A stretch of 64,000 nucleotides of DNA from positions 558,001 through 622,000 of the forward strand of contig NZ_FRBL01000005.1 of NCBI RefSeq assembly GCF_900142605.1, given 5' to 3'. Source of the DNA: Chitinophaga jiangningensis. Its GTDB lineage: Bacteria > Bacteroidota > Bacteroidia > Chitinophagales > Chitinophagaceae. Below the pieces are notes generated by a model, which was not told where the DNA came from, did no database searches, and saw nothing but the letters and a program-made list of their open reading frames with translations. Both the position numbers and the translations under genes were made by a program. This document shows positions 27,743-36,038 of the stretch, one piece after another. Every line of letters starts with the position of its first letter. Position 1 is the first letter of the stretch.

Positions 27743-28171
27743 ATGGCAATACAATTTACAGCACATGAAGTTAAGCTTGGCTTAAAAAACAGAACTAAAC
27801 TCAAGGCATTCCTTAAAGATCTATTCAAGAGAGAGGGGCAAGGGCTTAGCGGCTTACACTATATCTTCTGCAGCGATGATTATTTACTGGAAATAAATAA
27901 GCAATTTCTGAATCATGATACCTATACAGACATTGTAACTTTCGAAATGTCAGAAGATCCGGAGATAACAGAAGGCGAAATCTATGTTAGTATAGACAGA
28001 GTGATTGATAATGCAGCAAAATTTGGCGTTACAGAAGAACATGAGCTGCATCGGGTGATATTTCATGGTGCATTGCACTTATGTGGATACAAGGATAAAA
28101 CTAAAAAGGAAGAGCAGTTGATGCGTGATAAAGAAGAGGAGAATCTGAAGTTATATTTTGGGTCGAAGTAA
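27743..28171 (+). CDS. ybeY: Endoribonuclease YbeY, rRNA maturation factor
   Basis: 142-aa zinc-dependent RNase for 16S rRNA 3'-end maturation and ribosome quality control. The metal motif is HGALHLCGYKD. The first two histidines of the HGxLHLxGYDH consensus are present, but the third ligand position is Asp instead of His. I recall other Bacteroidota YbeY proteins also departing from His here, so the protein is probably functional. In this phylum ybeY usually lies directly before mnmG; here about 1.8 kb separates them. Confidence 0.9.
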   Translation: MAIQFTAHEVKLGLKNRTKLKAFLKDLFKREGQGLSGLHYIFCSDDYLLEINKQFLNHDTYTDIVTFEMSEDPEITEGEIYVSIDRVIDNAAKFGVTEEHELHRVIFHGALHLCGYKDKTKKEEQLMRDKEEENLKLYFGSK

Positions 28172-28189
28172 TCAGCCACTTATATGCGA

Positions 28190-28205
28190 TGTTCCACGTG
28201 GAACG
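28190..28205. other. parS-like centromere site 1
   Basis: TGTTCCACGTGGAACG, 15 of 16 bases in agreement with TGTTNCACGTGNAACA, the ParB-binding sequence conserved across bacteria. It starts 19 nt after the ybeY stop. No ParB gene is in the window. Confidence 0.75.
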
Positions 28206-28228
28206 TTCTGGATTTTTTAAAGCTGGAA

Positions 28229-28244
28229 TGTTTCACGTGGAACA
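28229..28244. other. parS-like centromere site 2
   Basis: TGTTTCACGTGGAACA matches TGTTNCACGTGNAACA at every fixed position. Centre-to-centre distance to site 1 is 39 nt. Confidence 0.8.
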
Positions 28245-28940
28245 TTTATTTTAAGGCAGAGTTTACTAGTGATCACCTATAATTGGCGTGCAGTTATGAA
28301 TGTATTTAACCGAGAAAGAATGAATGTTAACTTCAATTGTTTCTGATAATTCGACACTATTTAGGAGAGCTTGATACCTAAAATTGCTGCTAATAGTTAA
28401 CTCGCTATTGTTTTTATTTAACTATTTAAGGATGAATGCTAGTTTAGTATTTCAGAGTCCTAATGAATAGCCTCTGTAAAAATGGAGGTGCCACAACAGC
28501 AATCAATTTACCTGAAGATTGACTCTAATAATGCTGTACTATTTAGTAATGCTCAGGGGTAATGGTCATATGAGCACTAGATGATCCATGATATAACCTC
28601 AAAAATGTCTACGGTCTGGAATATGCTTAGGTTATTAATAGAAGCGTGTGCATATGGCTGTGCATGGTGAATAAGAAATCGATAGTAGGGAATGGACTAT
28701 ACAATTCAACTATTCAATAGCTATCTAATTACATTGTAAGGCTGATCAATTGCACACTTAGTATCAGGAGAACCTGGTCATCTGGCAGGTTGGCGAGGCA
28801 ATTCGTTCATTTATATTCACTAATTGTCCAGCAGGCAGCCAATCAGGAAAGTACTATCCATGCGCGGCCAGCAGAGCCATTCAATGTGTACTTATTGTAG
28901 CCGCGGTACCCTCGCTTATAGGCAGGGATGTGCAGGCCAC
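28245..28940. other. Gene-poor stretch between ybeY and the 69-bp repeats
   Basis: About 700 nt of mixed composition with no credible open reading frame on either strand and no RNA gene or insertion-sequence end that I can identify. It looks like decayed sequence. Confidence 0.5.
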
Positions 28941-29145
28941 CCATGAATGGAAGAGTAGGCCGGACCATATTGCGTGATCGGACATTGATTAAACCAGGTA
29001 CACGTTAGCCCATTAATAGAAGAGTAGGGCGGGTCATTTTCCGGGCGTAGACACGGATTAAACCAGATACACGTCAACCCATAAATGGAAGAGTAGATTG
29101 GACCATATTCCGTTATTAGACGTTTATTTAACCAGGTACACATGC
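28941..29145. repeat. 69-bp tandem repeat, three copies
   Basis: Copies begin at 28941, 29010 and 29079, exactly 69 nt apart, each starting CCATNAATGGAAGAGTAG or a close variant and including TTTAACCAGGTACAC or similar. Divergence between copies is moderate. Because 69 is a multiple of three, the minus strand stays open (28916-29188, 90 codons) and would encode a 23-residue repeat with YSSI-GLTC-WFN. No start signal or known family supports it as a real gene. Confidence 0.7.
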
Positions 29146-29284
29146 TTGCTTTTCCGTTAATTATTAAATCCTCCGCCAAAATGATCAACTAACCCACCTT
29201 AATTATTATATTAGTAAACCGGATAATTGTGATTGATATGACCTGAAAAACCGAGACCCTTAACCCTCAAACGCTTAAATTTTT

Positions 29285-29890
29285 ATGGGATACTTTATTT
29301 TCTCCTACGCCATCGACTATGACAAATTAAATCGTTCAATAGGCTCAAAGGACATAGCATTGTTGGAGAAGATTCAGCAATCGGATAAATTTCAGGAGTA
29401 TGTAAACCAAGATTTACCTGCTGATATAGGTACCGCTGAGGCACTGCGACAGATTATTAATGGACAGGCGCCTGATACCAGCTGTGCCCCCAGCTACTGG
29501 CATGCACTGATATGCCTGATTGATTATCTTGGGAAACCTGTGGGCTCAGGTGAAAGAATCGTGTTGAACTATGAAACAGACCTGATCAATCAAATCCTTC
29601 GGGAGGACTTCAAAGTAGACCTGGAAGTAGAGGAGGTATTGCTTAATGGTAAACTTGATATAGGGTTACCGTTACCTAATGATTGGCCGCTGTCCGGAAT
29701 ATTGCACCTGGGTGATTTATTCCAGCTGCAGCTGGACCTATCCCATGTGAAATTATCTCATGAACATATTATTGTCACAACCGAAGAAGATGAAGAAGAA
29801 GCCCGTGTACTGGATGGTATCCAAAGTCTGAAAGATAGTATTGATTATTGCCTGCAGCATAATAAGGTATTAATCTCCTTTTGTCACTAG
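29285..29890 (+). CDS. Uncharacterised protein, possibly DUF7691-like
   Basis: 201 aa, cytoplasmic, without signal peptide or membrane helix. The N-terminus (MGYFIFSYAIDYDKLN, then GSKDIALLEKI) resembles small proteins of the DUF7691 type, which open with a similar strand and a GS(K/R)D helix. I hold that assignment loosely. The C-terminal half is acidic (TEEDEEEARV) and ends in FCH. It lies between the 69-bp repeats and a parS-like site, in the gap that separates ybeY from mnmG. Confidence 0.6.
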   Translation: MGYFIFSYAIDYDKLNRSIGSKDIALLEKIQQSDKFQEYVNQDLPADIGTAEALRQIINGQAPDTSCAPSYWHALICLIDYLGKPVGSGERIVLNYETDLINQILREDFKVDLEVEEVLLNGKLDIGLPLPNDWPLSGILHLGDLFQLQLDLSHVKLSHEHIIVTTEEDEEEARVLDGIQSLKDSIDYCLQHNKVLISFCH

Positions 29891-29904
29891 ACCTTCCTTT
29901 TTTA

Positions 29905-29920
29905 TGTTCCACGTGGAACA
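29905..29920. other. parS-like centromere site 3
   Basis: TGTTCCACGTGGAACA, a perfect 16-bp palindrome and full match to TGTTNCACGTGNAACA, 60 nt before mnmG. Confidence 0.85.
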
Positions 29921-29955
29921 TTGCATTTTATGGAAACATTCTCCCTACTTCTATG

Positions 29956-29963
29956 TAATTTTG
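29956..29963 (+). promoter_or_regulatory. Possible -7 promoter element for mnmG
   Basis: TAATTTTG matches TAnnTTTG exactly, ending 16 nt before the mnmG start codon. The -33 element is not convincing. It sits 36 nt downstream of parS-like site 3. Confidence 0.35.
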
Positions 29964-29979
29964 CACTTTCAATTTTAAT

Positions 29980-31848
29980 ATGTTTCCTTCATACGATATA
30001 ATAGTTGTAGGTGCAGGGCACGCGGGTTGTGAAGCGGCTGCTGCTGCTGCCAATATGGGCTCAAAGGTGCTGCTTGTTACCATGAATATGCAGACAATTG
30101 CCCAGATGAGCTGTAACCCTGCCATGGGTGGTATAGCGAAAGGACAAATTGTGCGTGAAATAGACGCCTTAGGCGGTTATTCAGGTATCATCACTGATCA
30201 ATCCATGATACAGTTTCGCATGCTGAATCGTTCTAAGGGGCCTGCTATGTGGAGCCCAAGAACGCAGAACGACCGCATGCTGTTTGCTGCCAAATGGAGA
30301 GAAGCCCTGGAGAAAACGCCGAATGTGGACTTCTACCAGGACATGGTTAAAGGCTTACTGGTGAAAGATGGCAGATGCTACGGGGTCGTGACTGGCCTCG
30401 GCCATGAAATTCAGGCCAAAGCAGTAGTACTTACCAATGGCACCTTCCTCAATGGGGTGATTCATATAGGTGAAAAACAGTTTGGCGGTGGCCGCGTAGC
30501 AGAGAAAGCTGCAACCGGTATTACCGAGCAATTGGTATCACTGGGCTTTGAAAGCGACCGCCTCAAAACCGGAACTCCTCCAAGAATTGATGGCCGCAGC
30601 CTTGATTACTCCAAAATGGAAGAGCAAAAAGGAGATGATGAAATCACCGGATTCTCTTACCTCGATATTCCTAAAATTAAACCAGCACAGCAACGTAGCT
30701 GCTGGATCACTTATACCAGTGAAGCGGTACATGAAATGCTCCGTACCGGGTTCGACAGGTCCCCGATGTTCCAGGGTCGCATCCAGGGAACAGGCCCACG
30801 TTATTGCCCAAGTATCGAAGATAAAATCAACCGCTTTGCAGAAAGAGAAAGACACCAGCTGTTCGTAGAACCAGAAGGATGGGATACCGTAGAAATCTAT
30901 GTAAATGGCTTCTCTACTTCCCTGCCGGAAGATGTGCAAATGAAAGCACTTCGTATGGTTCCCGGCTTCGAAAACGTGCGGATGTTCCGCCCGGGATATG
31001 CCATCGAATACGATTATTTCCCACCTACCCAGCTGCAGTTTTCCCTGGAAACCAAACAGGTGCAGAACCTGTTTTTTGCCGGACAAATTAACGGTACCAC
31101 CGGGTATGAAGAAGCAGCCTGCCAGGGTTTAATGGCGGGCATCAACGCGCACCTCAAAGCAACCGAACAGGATCCTTTTGTGCTCAAAAGAAGTGAAGCT
31201 TATATAGGTGTACTCATCGACGACCTGATTAACAAAGGTACCGAAGAGCCTTACCGTATGTTTACTTCCAGAGCCGAATTCCGTACCCTGCTCCGTCAGG
31301 ATAATGCGGACCTGCGACTCACAGAAAGAAGCTATAAAATGGGACTGGCCTCCGAAGAAAGAATGACCAGGGTACAACAGAAAAAAGATGGCGTTGAAAA
31401 AATCAAAACCATCCTGAAAGAACTCTCTGTTGAACCAGCAGAAATAGATGGATTATTACAGTCCAAATCTTCTGCTCCACTGACACAAAAACAAAGAGCT
31501 CACCAGATATTACTGCGCCCGGGACTCGACATTTTCTCCATGAAAAATGAAGTGCCTAAAATCGCAAAAGCCCTCGAAGGATTCGATAACGAAATATTAG
31601 AGGAAGCAGAAATCCAGGTGAAGTACGAAGTGTATATCGAAAAGGAAAATGAACTGGTTCAGAAAATGAGCCAGCTCGAAGACCTGATTATCCCCGATTC
31701 ATTCGACTACGGAAAACTGGTTTCCCTCTCCGCCGAGGCAAAACAGAAGTTCAATAAAATTCGCCCACGCACCCTCGGACAAGCGAGCCGAATCAGTGGC
31801 GTAAATCCAAGCGATGTACAAATCCTCATGGTATACATGGGTAGATAA
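29980..31848 (+). CDS. mnmG: tRNA uridine-5-carboxymethylaminomethyl modification enzyme MnmG (GidA)
   Basis: 622 aa, FAD- and NADH-dependent. With MnmE it adds the carboxymethylaminomethyl group to wobble U34 of certain tRNAs. The FAD motif is GAGHAGCEAA at 11-20. Conserved PAMGGIAKG, GGGRVAE, LKTGTPPRIDGRS and NGTTGYEEAACQGL segments follow, and the C-terminal tRNA/MnmE-binding helical domain ends with LGQASRISGVNPSD. Full length. The gene (gidA) commonly neighbours the chromosomal origin in bacteria, which agrees with the surrounding DnaA boxes and parS-like sites. Confidence 0.97.
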   Translation: MFPSYDIIVVGAGHAGCEAAAAAANMGSKVLLVTMNMQTIAQMSCNPAMGGIAKGQIVREIDALGGYSGIITDQSMIQFRMLNRSKGPAMWSPRTQNDRMLFAAKWREALEKTPNVDFYQDMVKGLLVKDGRCYGVVTGLGHEIQAKAVVLTNGTFLNGVIHIGEKQFGGGRVAEKAATGITEQLVSLGFESDRLKTGTPPRIDGRSLDYSKMEEQKGDDEITGFSYLDIPKIKPAQQRSCWITYTSEAVHEMLRTGFDRSPMFQGRIQGTGPRYCPSIEDKINRFAERERHQLFVEPEGWDTVEIYVNGFSTSLPEDVQMKALRMVPGFENVRMFRPGYAIEYDYFPPTQLQFSLETKQVQNLFFAGQINGTTGYEEAACQGLMAGINAHLKATEQDPFVLKRSEAYIGVLIDDLINKGTEEPYRMFTSRAEFRTLLRQDNADLRLTERSYKMGLASEERMTRVQQKKDGVEKIKTILKELSVEPAEIDGLLQSKSSAPLTQKQRAHQILLRPGLDIFSMKNEVPKIAKALEGFDNEILEEAEIQVKYEVYIEKENELVQKMSQLEDLIIPDSFDYGKLVSLSAEAKQKFNKIRPRTLGQASRISGVNPSDVQILMVYMGR

Positions 31849-31871
31849 TTACTTCAAAAAAATTATCCCAC

Positions 31872-31904
31872 AAGAGGTAGCCGATTTTCGGCTACCTCTT
31901 TTTT
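31872..31904 (+). terminator. Terminator after mnmG
   Basis: Perfect 13-bp stem (31872-31884 with 31888-31900), three-base loop, then six T in all at the 3' side. The remaining 250 nt before the sigma-factor gene hold no recognisable feature. Confidence 0.9.
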
Positions 31905-32157
31905 ATGCCCAATTGATAAAAAAATAACCAAAATGGCCAAAAATTGACCTTCAGAAACGGGGAAAATTTCGATAAACGGTTCCTGATTGAGTACTTGTGT
32001 TCAAAAGAGGTGTGATGGGCTAAAATCGGCTAAAAACGCTAAATTTGAGGATTGGATTATTTTTTCCCCGAAAGCAACCTCTTTCGCTTTTTACTCGTAT
32101 CTAATGATCGAAAGTTCCGGGATATTGATCAGCTAACTGCCGGTTCAAAAAATATTC

Positions 32158-32745
32158 GTGCACGATTCAACGATTAATGAGCTCATTGCCGGGTGTTGCA
32201 AAAAAAATCGCAGCAGCCAGGAAGCACTGTACCGAAATTTCTTCGGCTATGCTATGAGCATCGCTATGCGTTATGCACACCAACGGGATGAAGCGATCGA
32301 AATACTCAATGATGCTTTTCTGAAAGTATTTCAACATATCCAGACTTTCGATACCAACCGTTCCTTTAAATCCTGGCTCGCAAAAATTATCGTGAATACC
32401 GCGATCGACTACCTGAGGAAACAAAAGAAAATAGCCTTTACTGAAGAAATATCCGCCGGAGTAGAACTCAGTATAGCAGATAGTATAGTGGATAAACTTA
32501 GTTACAACGAATTACTACAACTCGTGCAGGCATTACCTCCATCTTACAGAACTGTATTCAACCTGTACGTAATGGATGGATTCCAGCACCAGGAAATAGC
32601 ACGCATGCTCAGCATCTCAGAAGGAACATCGAAATCTAATCTGTTTAAAGCAAAGAAAATATTGAAGGAAAAAATACTGAACGTAGCCAGTACACCAAAC
32701 GAAGACGGTATTGGCGCCGATATATCCCTGTTTAACAATGAATGA
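32158..32745 (+). CDS. ECF-type RNA polymerase sigma factor
   Basis: 195 aa. Sigma region 2 (about 25-90) has the AIEILNDAFLKVFQHI helix and the SFKSWLAKIIVNTAIDYLRK DNA-melting helix. Region 4 (about 120-175) has LPPSYRTVFNLYVMDGFQHQEIARML followed by SISEGTSKSNLFKAK. Start is a GTG at 32158; no better ATG upstream. The next gene overlaps its 3' end by 8 nt and encodes a membrane-anchored protein, the usual position of an anti-sigma factor. Confidence 0.92.
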   Translation: MHDSTINELIAGCCKKNRSSQEALYRNFFGYAMSIAMRYAHQRDEAIEILNDAFLKVFQHIQTFDTNRSFKSWLAKIIVNTAIDYLRKQKKIAFTEEISAGVELSIADSIVDKLSYNELLQLVQALPPSYRTVFNLYVMDGFQHQEIARMLSISEGTSKSNLFKAKKILKEKILNVASTPNEDGIGADISLFNNE

Positions 32746-33862
32746 CAACTTCGAAAATAGTATCCGTAAAAAGCTGCAGGAAGCTGATTTTCCATTTGAC
32801 CAGGAAGCCTGGAATCAAATGGAAAACTTGCTGAATAAAGATAAAGATGATGATAAACCACCCATCTGGTGGTGGCTCATCCTGCCTCTCTGTGCTATTA
32901 TTATCGCAGTCGTATTCCACTTATTCCAACAACCTGAACGCAAACCTGATCAACTAACAGTAGCCTCACCCACCACCGACTCAGCCATCGTACTACATAC
33001 GCCCGGCGCCACAAAAGAGGAAAAGAGGGAGATACGTAAAACCACCGAAAAAGCAACATTTACATCTCCCCAAACAAACCATAAAAAATCATTTTATCAG
33101 GGAACATTCACAACGAAAAATGATGCTGAAATTACTGCTGAAAATATTACACCAGGAGCATTTGATACATGGCATAAAGTATATAACTTTAACGTATATA
33201 CGAAAATAGATAACACTGTTGAAATACCTGTAATATCAGGCATCACAGCCGATACCATCTCCCTAAAACCAAAAACAAAAAAATCATTTAACAGACTGTA
33301 TGCAGGCCTGTCAGCCGGACCTGACTATAATGTTGCTGCTTCATTTAAATATGCCAGGTTAGGATTTAATCTGGGTGCAGTACTACACTATTATTTTAAA
33401 CCCAGATGGTTTATATCCACCGGCATTACCTACAGCAAAAAAATATACGGCGCCACACCACAGGATTACAAAGGAACTTATAATAGTTACCTCAAAAAAA
33501 TTGATGCGGATTGTAATGTGCTGGAAATCCCCCTCAATATCAACTACGTCTTCCTTAAAAAGAAAAACTTCAGCCTGAGTGCTACCGCCGGTACCAGCAG
33601 CTATTTCATGCTCAAAGAGCAATACAATTACAGGTACAATAATCCCAGCTACGATAAAGAAGCTGTTGTGACCAACGAAAATAAACACTACCTGGCAGTA
33701 CTCAACGTAGGAGCATTATATCAGCAACCTGTTGGTAACAGGCTCATACTTGGGGTGCAACCTTACGCAAAAATTCCACTTTCCGGGGTGGGAGCAGGAC
33801 AAGTAAAATTGTATTCCTCCGGCATCACACTACAACTCACGCTCACCGGCCGTAAAAAGTAA
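32738..33862 (+). CDS. Membrane-anchored protein with C-terminal outer-membrane beta-barrel-like domain; putative anti-sigma partner
   Basis: 374 aa. The N-terminus (MNDNFENSIRKKLQEADFPFD, then AWNQMENLL) is cytoplasmic and resembles the short anti-sigma-like leaders of Chitinophagaceae. One membrane helix follows (about 53-72, WWWLILPLCAIIIAVVF). A Thr/Lys-rich linker (about 75-190) leads to about 180 residues of alternating strands typical of the OMP_b-brl/PorT-like fold (FNRLYAGLSAGPDYN to GITLQLTLTGRK). Translation is coupled to the sigma gene by an 8-nt overlap. An inner-membrane anchor on a barrel domain is unusual; the linker could span the periplasm. Anti-sigma role is inferred from position and leader. 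Confidence 0.75.
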   Translation: MNDNFENSIRKKLQEADFPFDQEAWNQMENLLNKDKDDDKPPIWWWLILPLCAIIIAVVFHLFQQPERKPDQLTVASPTTDSAIVLHTPGATKEEKREIRKTTEKATFTSPQTNHKKSFYQGTFTTKNDAEITAENITPGAFDTWHKVYNFNVYTKIDNTVEIPVISGITADTISLKPKTKKSFNRLYAGLSAGPDYNVAASFKYARLGFNLGAVLHYYFKPRWFISTGITYSKKIYGATPQDYKGTYNSYLKKIDADCNVLEIPLNINYVFLKKKNFSLSATAGTSSYFMLKEQYNYRYNNPSYDKEAVVTNENKHYLAVLNVGALYQQPVGNRLILGVQPYAKIPLSGVGAGQVKLYSSGITLQLTLTGRKK

Positions 33863-33987
33863 TATCCGGCTAAAATCCGCCACCATTGCGGGGCATGAAC
33901 AAAGCCCGCTCTACATTGTTATTTTTTAACAGGAGATGAATGCCAACAGGCATGAAAATATTACTGTTTTCTTAAAAAATAACTGAT

Positions 33988-34419
33988 ATGGCTAACAAGA
34001 AAAATAATCCTCCCAAAAACACGGATAAAAACAAGAAAGATAAAGAGCAGGAAGAATTTCCAGGGTATCCTGAATATCCCGCCAGTGAAGATATTATGAA
34101 CCGGGATAATCGCGATAATGAGGTGGATCTGGACATGGATGAAGTAACCCGCTCTTTCCGGCATAACAGCGAAATACCGCCTAAAAAGGGACAGAAAAGA
34201 CCCAAAGGTGATGAGCAGGAAGAAACATGGCGGAATGATAAAATTGGCGACGATCTGGATGTTCCCGGCTCAGACTTGGATGATGACGATGAAGCAATAG
34301 GTAGCGAGGACGAAGAAAATAATATCTACAGCATTGGTGGCGACAGGCACGAGGACCTTGAAGAAACCAATGACGACCTGATAGAGGATGAAGATGATTT
34401 TGAAGATGAAAAATACTAG
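33988..34419 (+). CDS. Acidic, low-complexity protein of unknown function
   Basis: 143 aa, very rich in Asp, Glu, Asn and Lys, with no hydrophobic core, signal peptide or membrane helix, so probably disordered. It opens MANKKNNPPKNTDKNKKDKE and ends in a run of acidic residues. Lys-rich first third and Asp/Glu-rich last third could bind a basic partner. I do not recognise a family. Its stop lies 2 nt from the stop of the convergent cardiolipin synthase gene. Confidence 0.65.
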   Translation: MANKKNNPPKNTDKNKKDKEQEEFPGYPEYPASEDIMNRDNRDNEVDLDMDEVTRSFRHNSEIPPKKGQKRPKGDEQEETWRNDKIGDDLDVPGSDLDDDDEAIGSEDEENNIYSIGGDRHEDLEETNDDLIEDEDDFEDEKY

Positions 34420-34421
34420 CA

Positions 34422-35900
34422 CTATAACAATGGTGCAAGGAGTCTGCACGTACTGTCCAGGAAGCGTTTCATGGTATTTCTTCTGTTCCAGCGCGTTTCC
34501 TGGACAGGCGAGGCATACAACAGATCCTCGTCAAATACACGATTAAGTTTGGTTGCTACTGTTTCATCATAAATCAGCGCCCCGATTTCACAATTAAGAT
34601 AAAAGCTTCTGTTATCCAGGTTTACGGAGCTTACCCACGACAGGTTATCATCAATCACCATGGTTTTGGCATGTATGAAACCACGTGTATAGAAATATAC
34701 CTTTACACCCGCTTCCAGCAAGGGCTTCATATAGGATAAGGCAGCATGCTGCACAATAAAAGAATCACCCCGGTAAGGCAGTATTAACTCTACCTGTTTA
34801 CCCGCCAGGGCTGCCAGCTGCAAAGCCGACAAAATCTGATCCGTAGGAATAAAATACGGATTTGTAATCCTGATACGACGTTGTGCCAGGTTAATGGCCA
34901 TCACGATCGTATTCATAGACATTGGCCAATCGGAATCCGGTGCACTGGCCACTATATCCGTAAAGCAGGTATCCCGCATTACGCTACGCTGGAAATACGG
35001 ATGCTCAAAGGAAAATACTTTTTTACTCACATAGCGGTAACTCATTAAAAACTGCAGCTGTAGCATGTTTACGGCATCACCAACAATTTTTAGGTGTGTA
35101 TCCCGCCAGAATAGGGAATGCTTGCCATTGTTGAGGTAACGATCATCCATGTTAATACCACCTACAAATCCGGTATTCCCGTCCACCACTATAATTTTGC
35201 GGTGATTGCGATAGTTGGCGTTTACATAAAAATTGATGAGTACCGGCGAAAAAACATAGACTTCAGCGCCATGCTCCTTTAATACTTTCGGGATTGTTCC
35301 GATGTGGTTAGAACCCATATCGTCGTAGATAAAACGCACGATAACGCCTTGCTGCAATTTATCCAGCAGGATGGCCAGCATTTCCTTACCCACTTCATCT
35401 TCGGTGATGATGTAATATTCAATGTGAATATGATGTTTGGCGGCACGTAATGCACTAAATACTTCCGGGAATTTTTCCTCCCCATTTACCAGCACTTTTA
35501 CTTCGTTATTTTTAGTAAGAAGCGATTGCTTCGTATTCAGCAGCATCGCAGATAATTCCTGTTTCTTTCCCTGTTCCTGCCGCAGTTCCATCTGCATACG
35601 CTGTAGCTCGGCACGTTGCGAATGCATATAACTTTCAAACAATACTTCATCCTTACTGCCCTTTAATGTAAACCTTCTTTTCTTTCTGAAATCGCGGCCG
35701 AGATAGTAATAAATAATAAGCCCTAATACCGGTACAAAAACGAGCAGCAGTATATATGCAATCGCTTTCACGGGGTTCCTGTTTTCCAACAAAATTGTAA
35801 ACACCACACCCACGAGGGAGAGCGTTAATAAAATCGTACTTCCCAGTTTCAGATATGGATGCCAGTTAAATCCGTATATGAACGAATAAAGTTGCTGCAT
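34422..35900 (-). CDS. cls: Cardiolipin synthase (phospholipase D superfamily)
   Basis: 492 aa. Two N-terminal membrane helices (about 17-37 and 47-67), then two PLD domains. HKD motifs are NHRKIIVVDG near 232, followed by GFVGGINMDDRY, and IHAKTMVIDD near 412, followed by SSVNLDNRSF. Joins two phosphatidylglycerols, or PG with another phospholipid, into cardiolipin at the inner membrane. Full-length. Convergent with the acidic protein gene. Confidence 0.95.
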   Translation of the reverse strand: MQQLYSFIYGFNWHPYLKLGSTILLTLSLVGVVFTILLENRNPVKAIAYILLLVFVPVLGLIIYYYLGRDFRKKRRFTLKGSKDEVLFESYMHSQRAELQRMQMELRQEQGKKQELSAMLLNTKQSLLTKNNEVKVLVNGEEKFPEVFSALRAAKHHIHIEYYIITEDEVGKEMLAILLDKLQQGVIVRFIYDDMGSNHIGTIPKVLKEHGAEVYVFSPVLINFYVNANYRNHRKIIVVDGNTGFVGGINMDDRYLNNGKHSLFWRDTHLKIVGDAVNMLQLQFLMSYRYVSKKVFSFEHPYFQRSVMRDTCFTDIVASAPDSDWPMSMNTIVMAINLAQRRIRITNPYFIPTDQILSALQLAALAGKQVELILPYRGDSFIVQHAALSYMKPLLEAGVKVYFYTRGFIHAKTMVIDDNLSWVSSVNLDNRSFYLNCEIGALIYDETVATKLNRVFDEDLLYASPVQETRWNRRNTMKRFLDSTCRLLAPLL

Positions 35901-35984
35901 ATATACTTTTATAGGGTATGAAGATACAAAACCCGTTATTTATAACAGTTTAGGTTTACTTATGTTGCATCAGGGCGCACAACA

Positions 35985-36019
35985 AGCAGGCTCCCGGCCC
36001 AGCGGGCCGGGAGCCTGCT
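35985..36019 (-). terminator. Strong hairpin after the alpha-galactosidase gene
   Basis: Perfect 16-bp GC-rich stem (35985-36000 with 36004-36019) and a three-base loop. On the minus strand it is followed by TTGTTGTG, so the U-tract is poor. It lies 19 nt beyond the stop codon of the GH36 gene. Confidence 0.75.
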
Positions 36020-36038
36020 AAAGGTATATTCATCACCG

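Noticed and set aside
28916..29188. 90-codon open frame across the 69-bp repeats (minus strand)
   Set aside because: Openness follows from a repeat period divisible by three. No ribosome binding site, promoter or known family. Kept as a repeat, not a gene.
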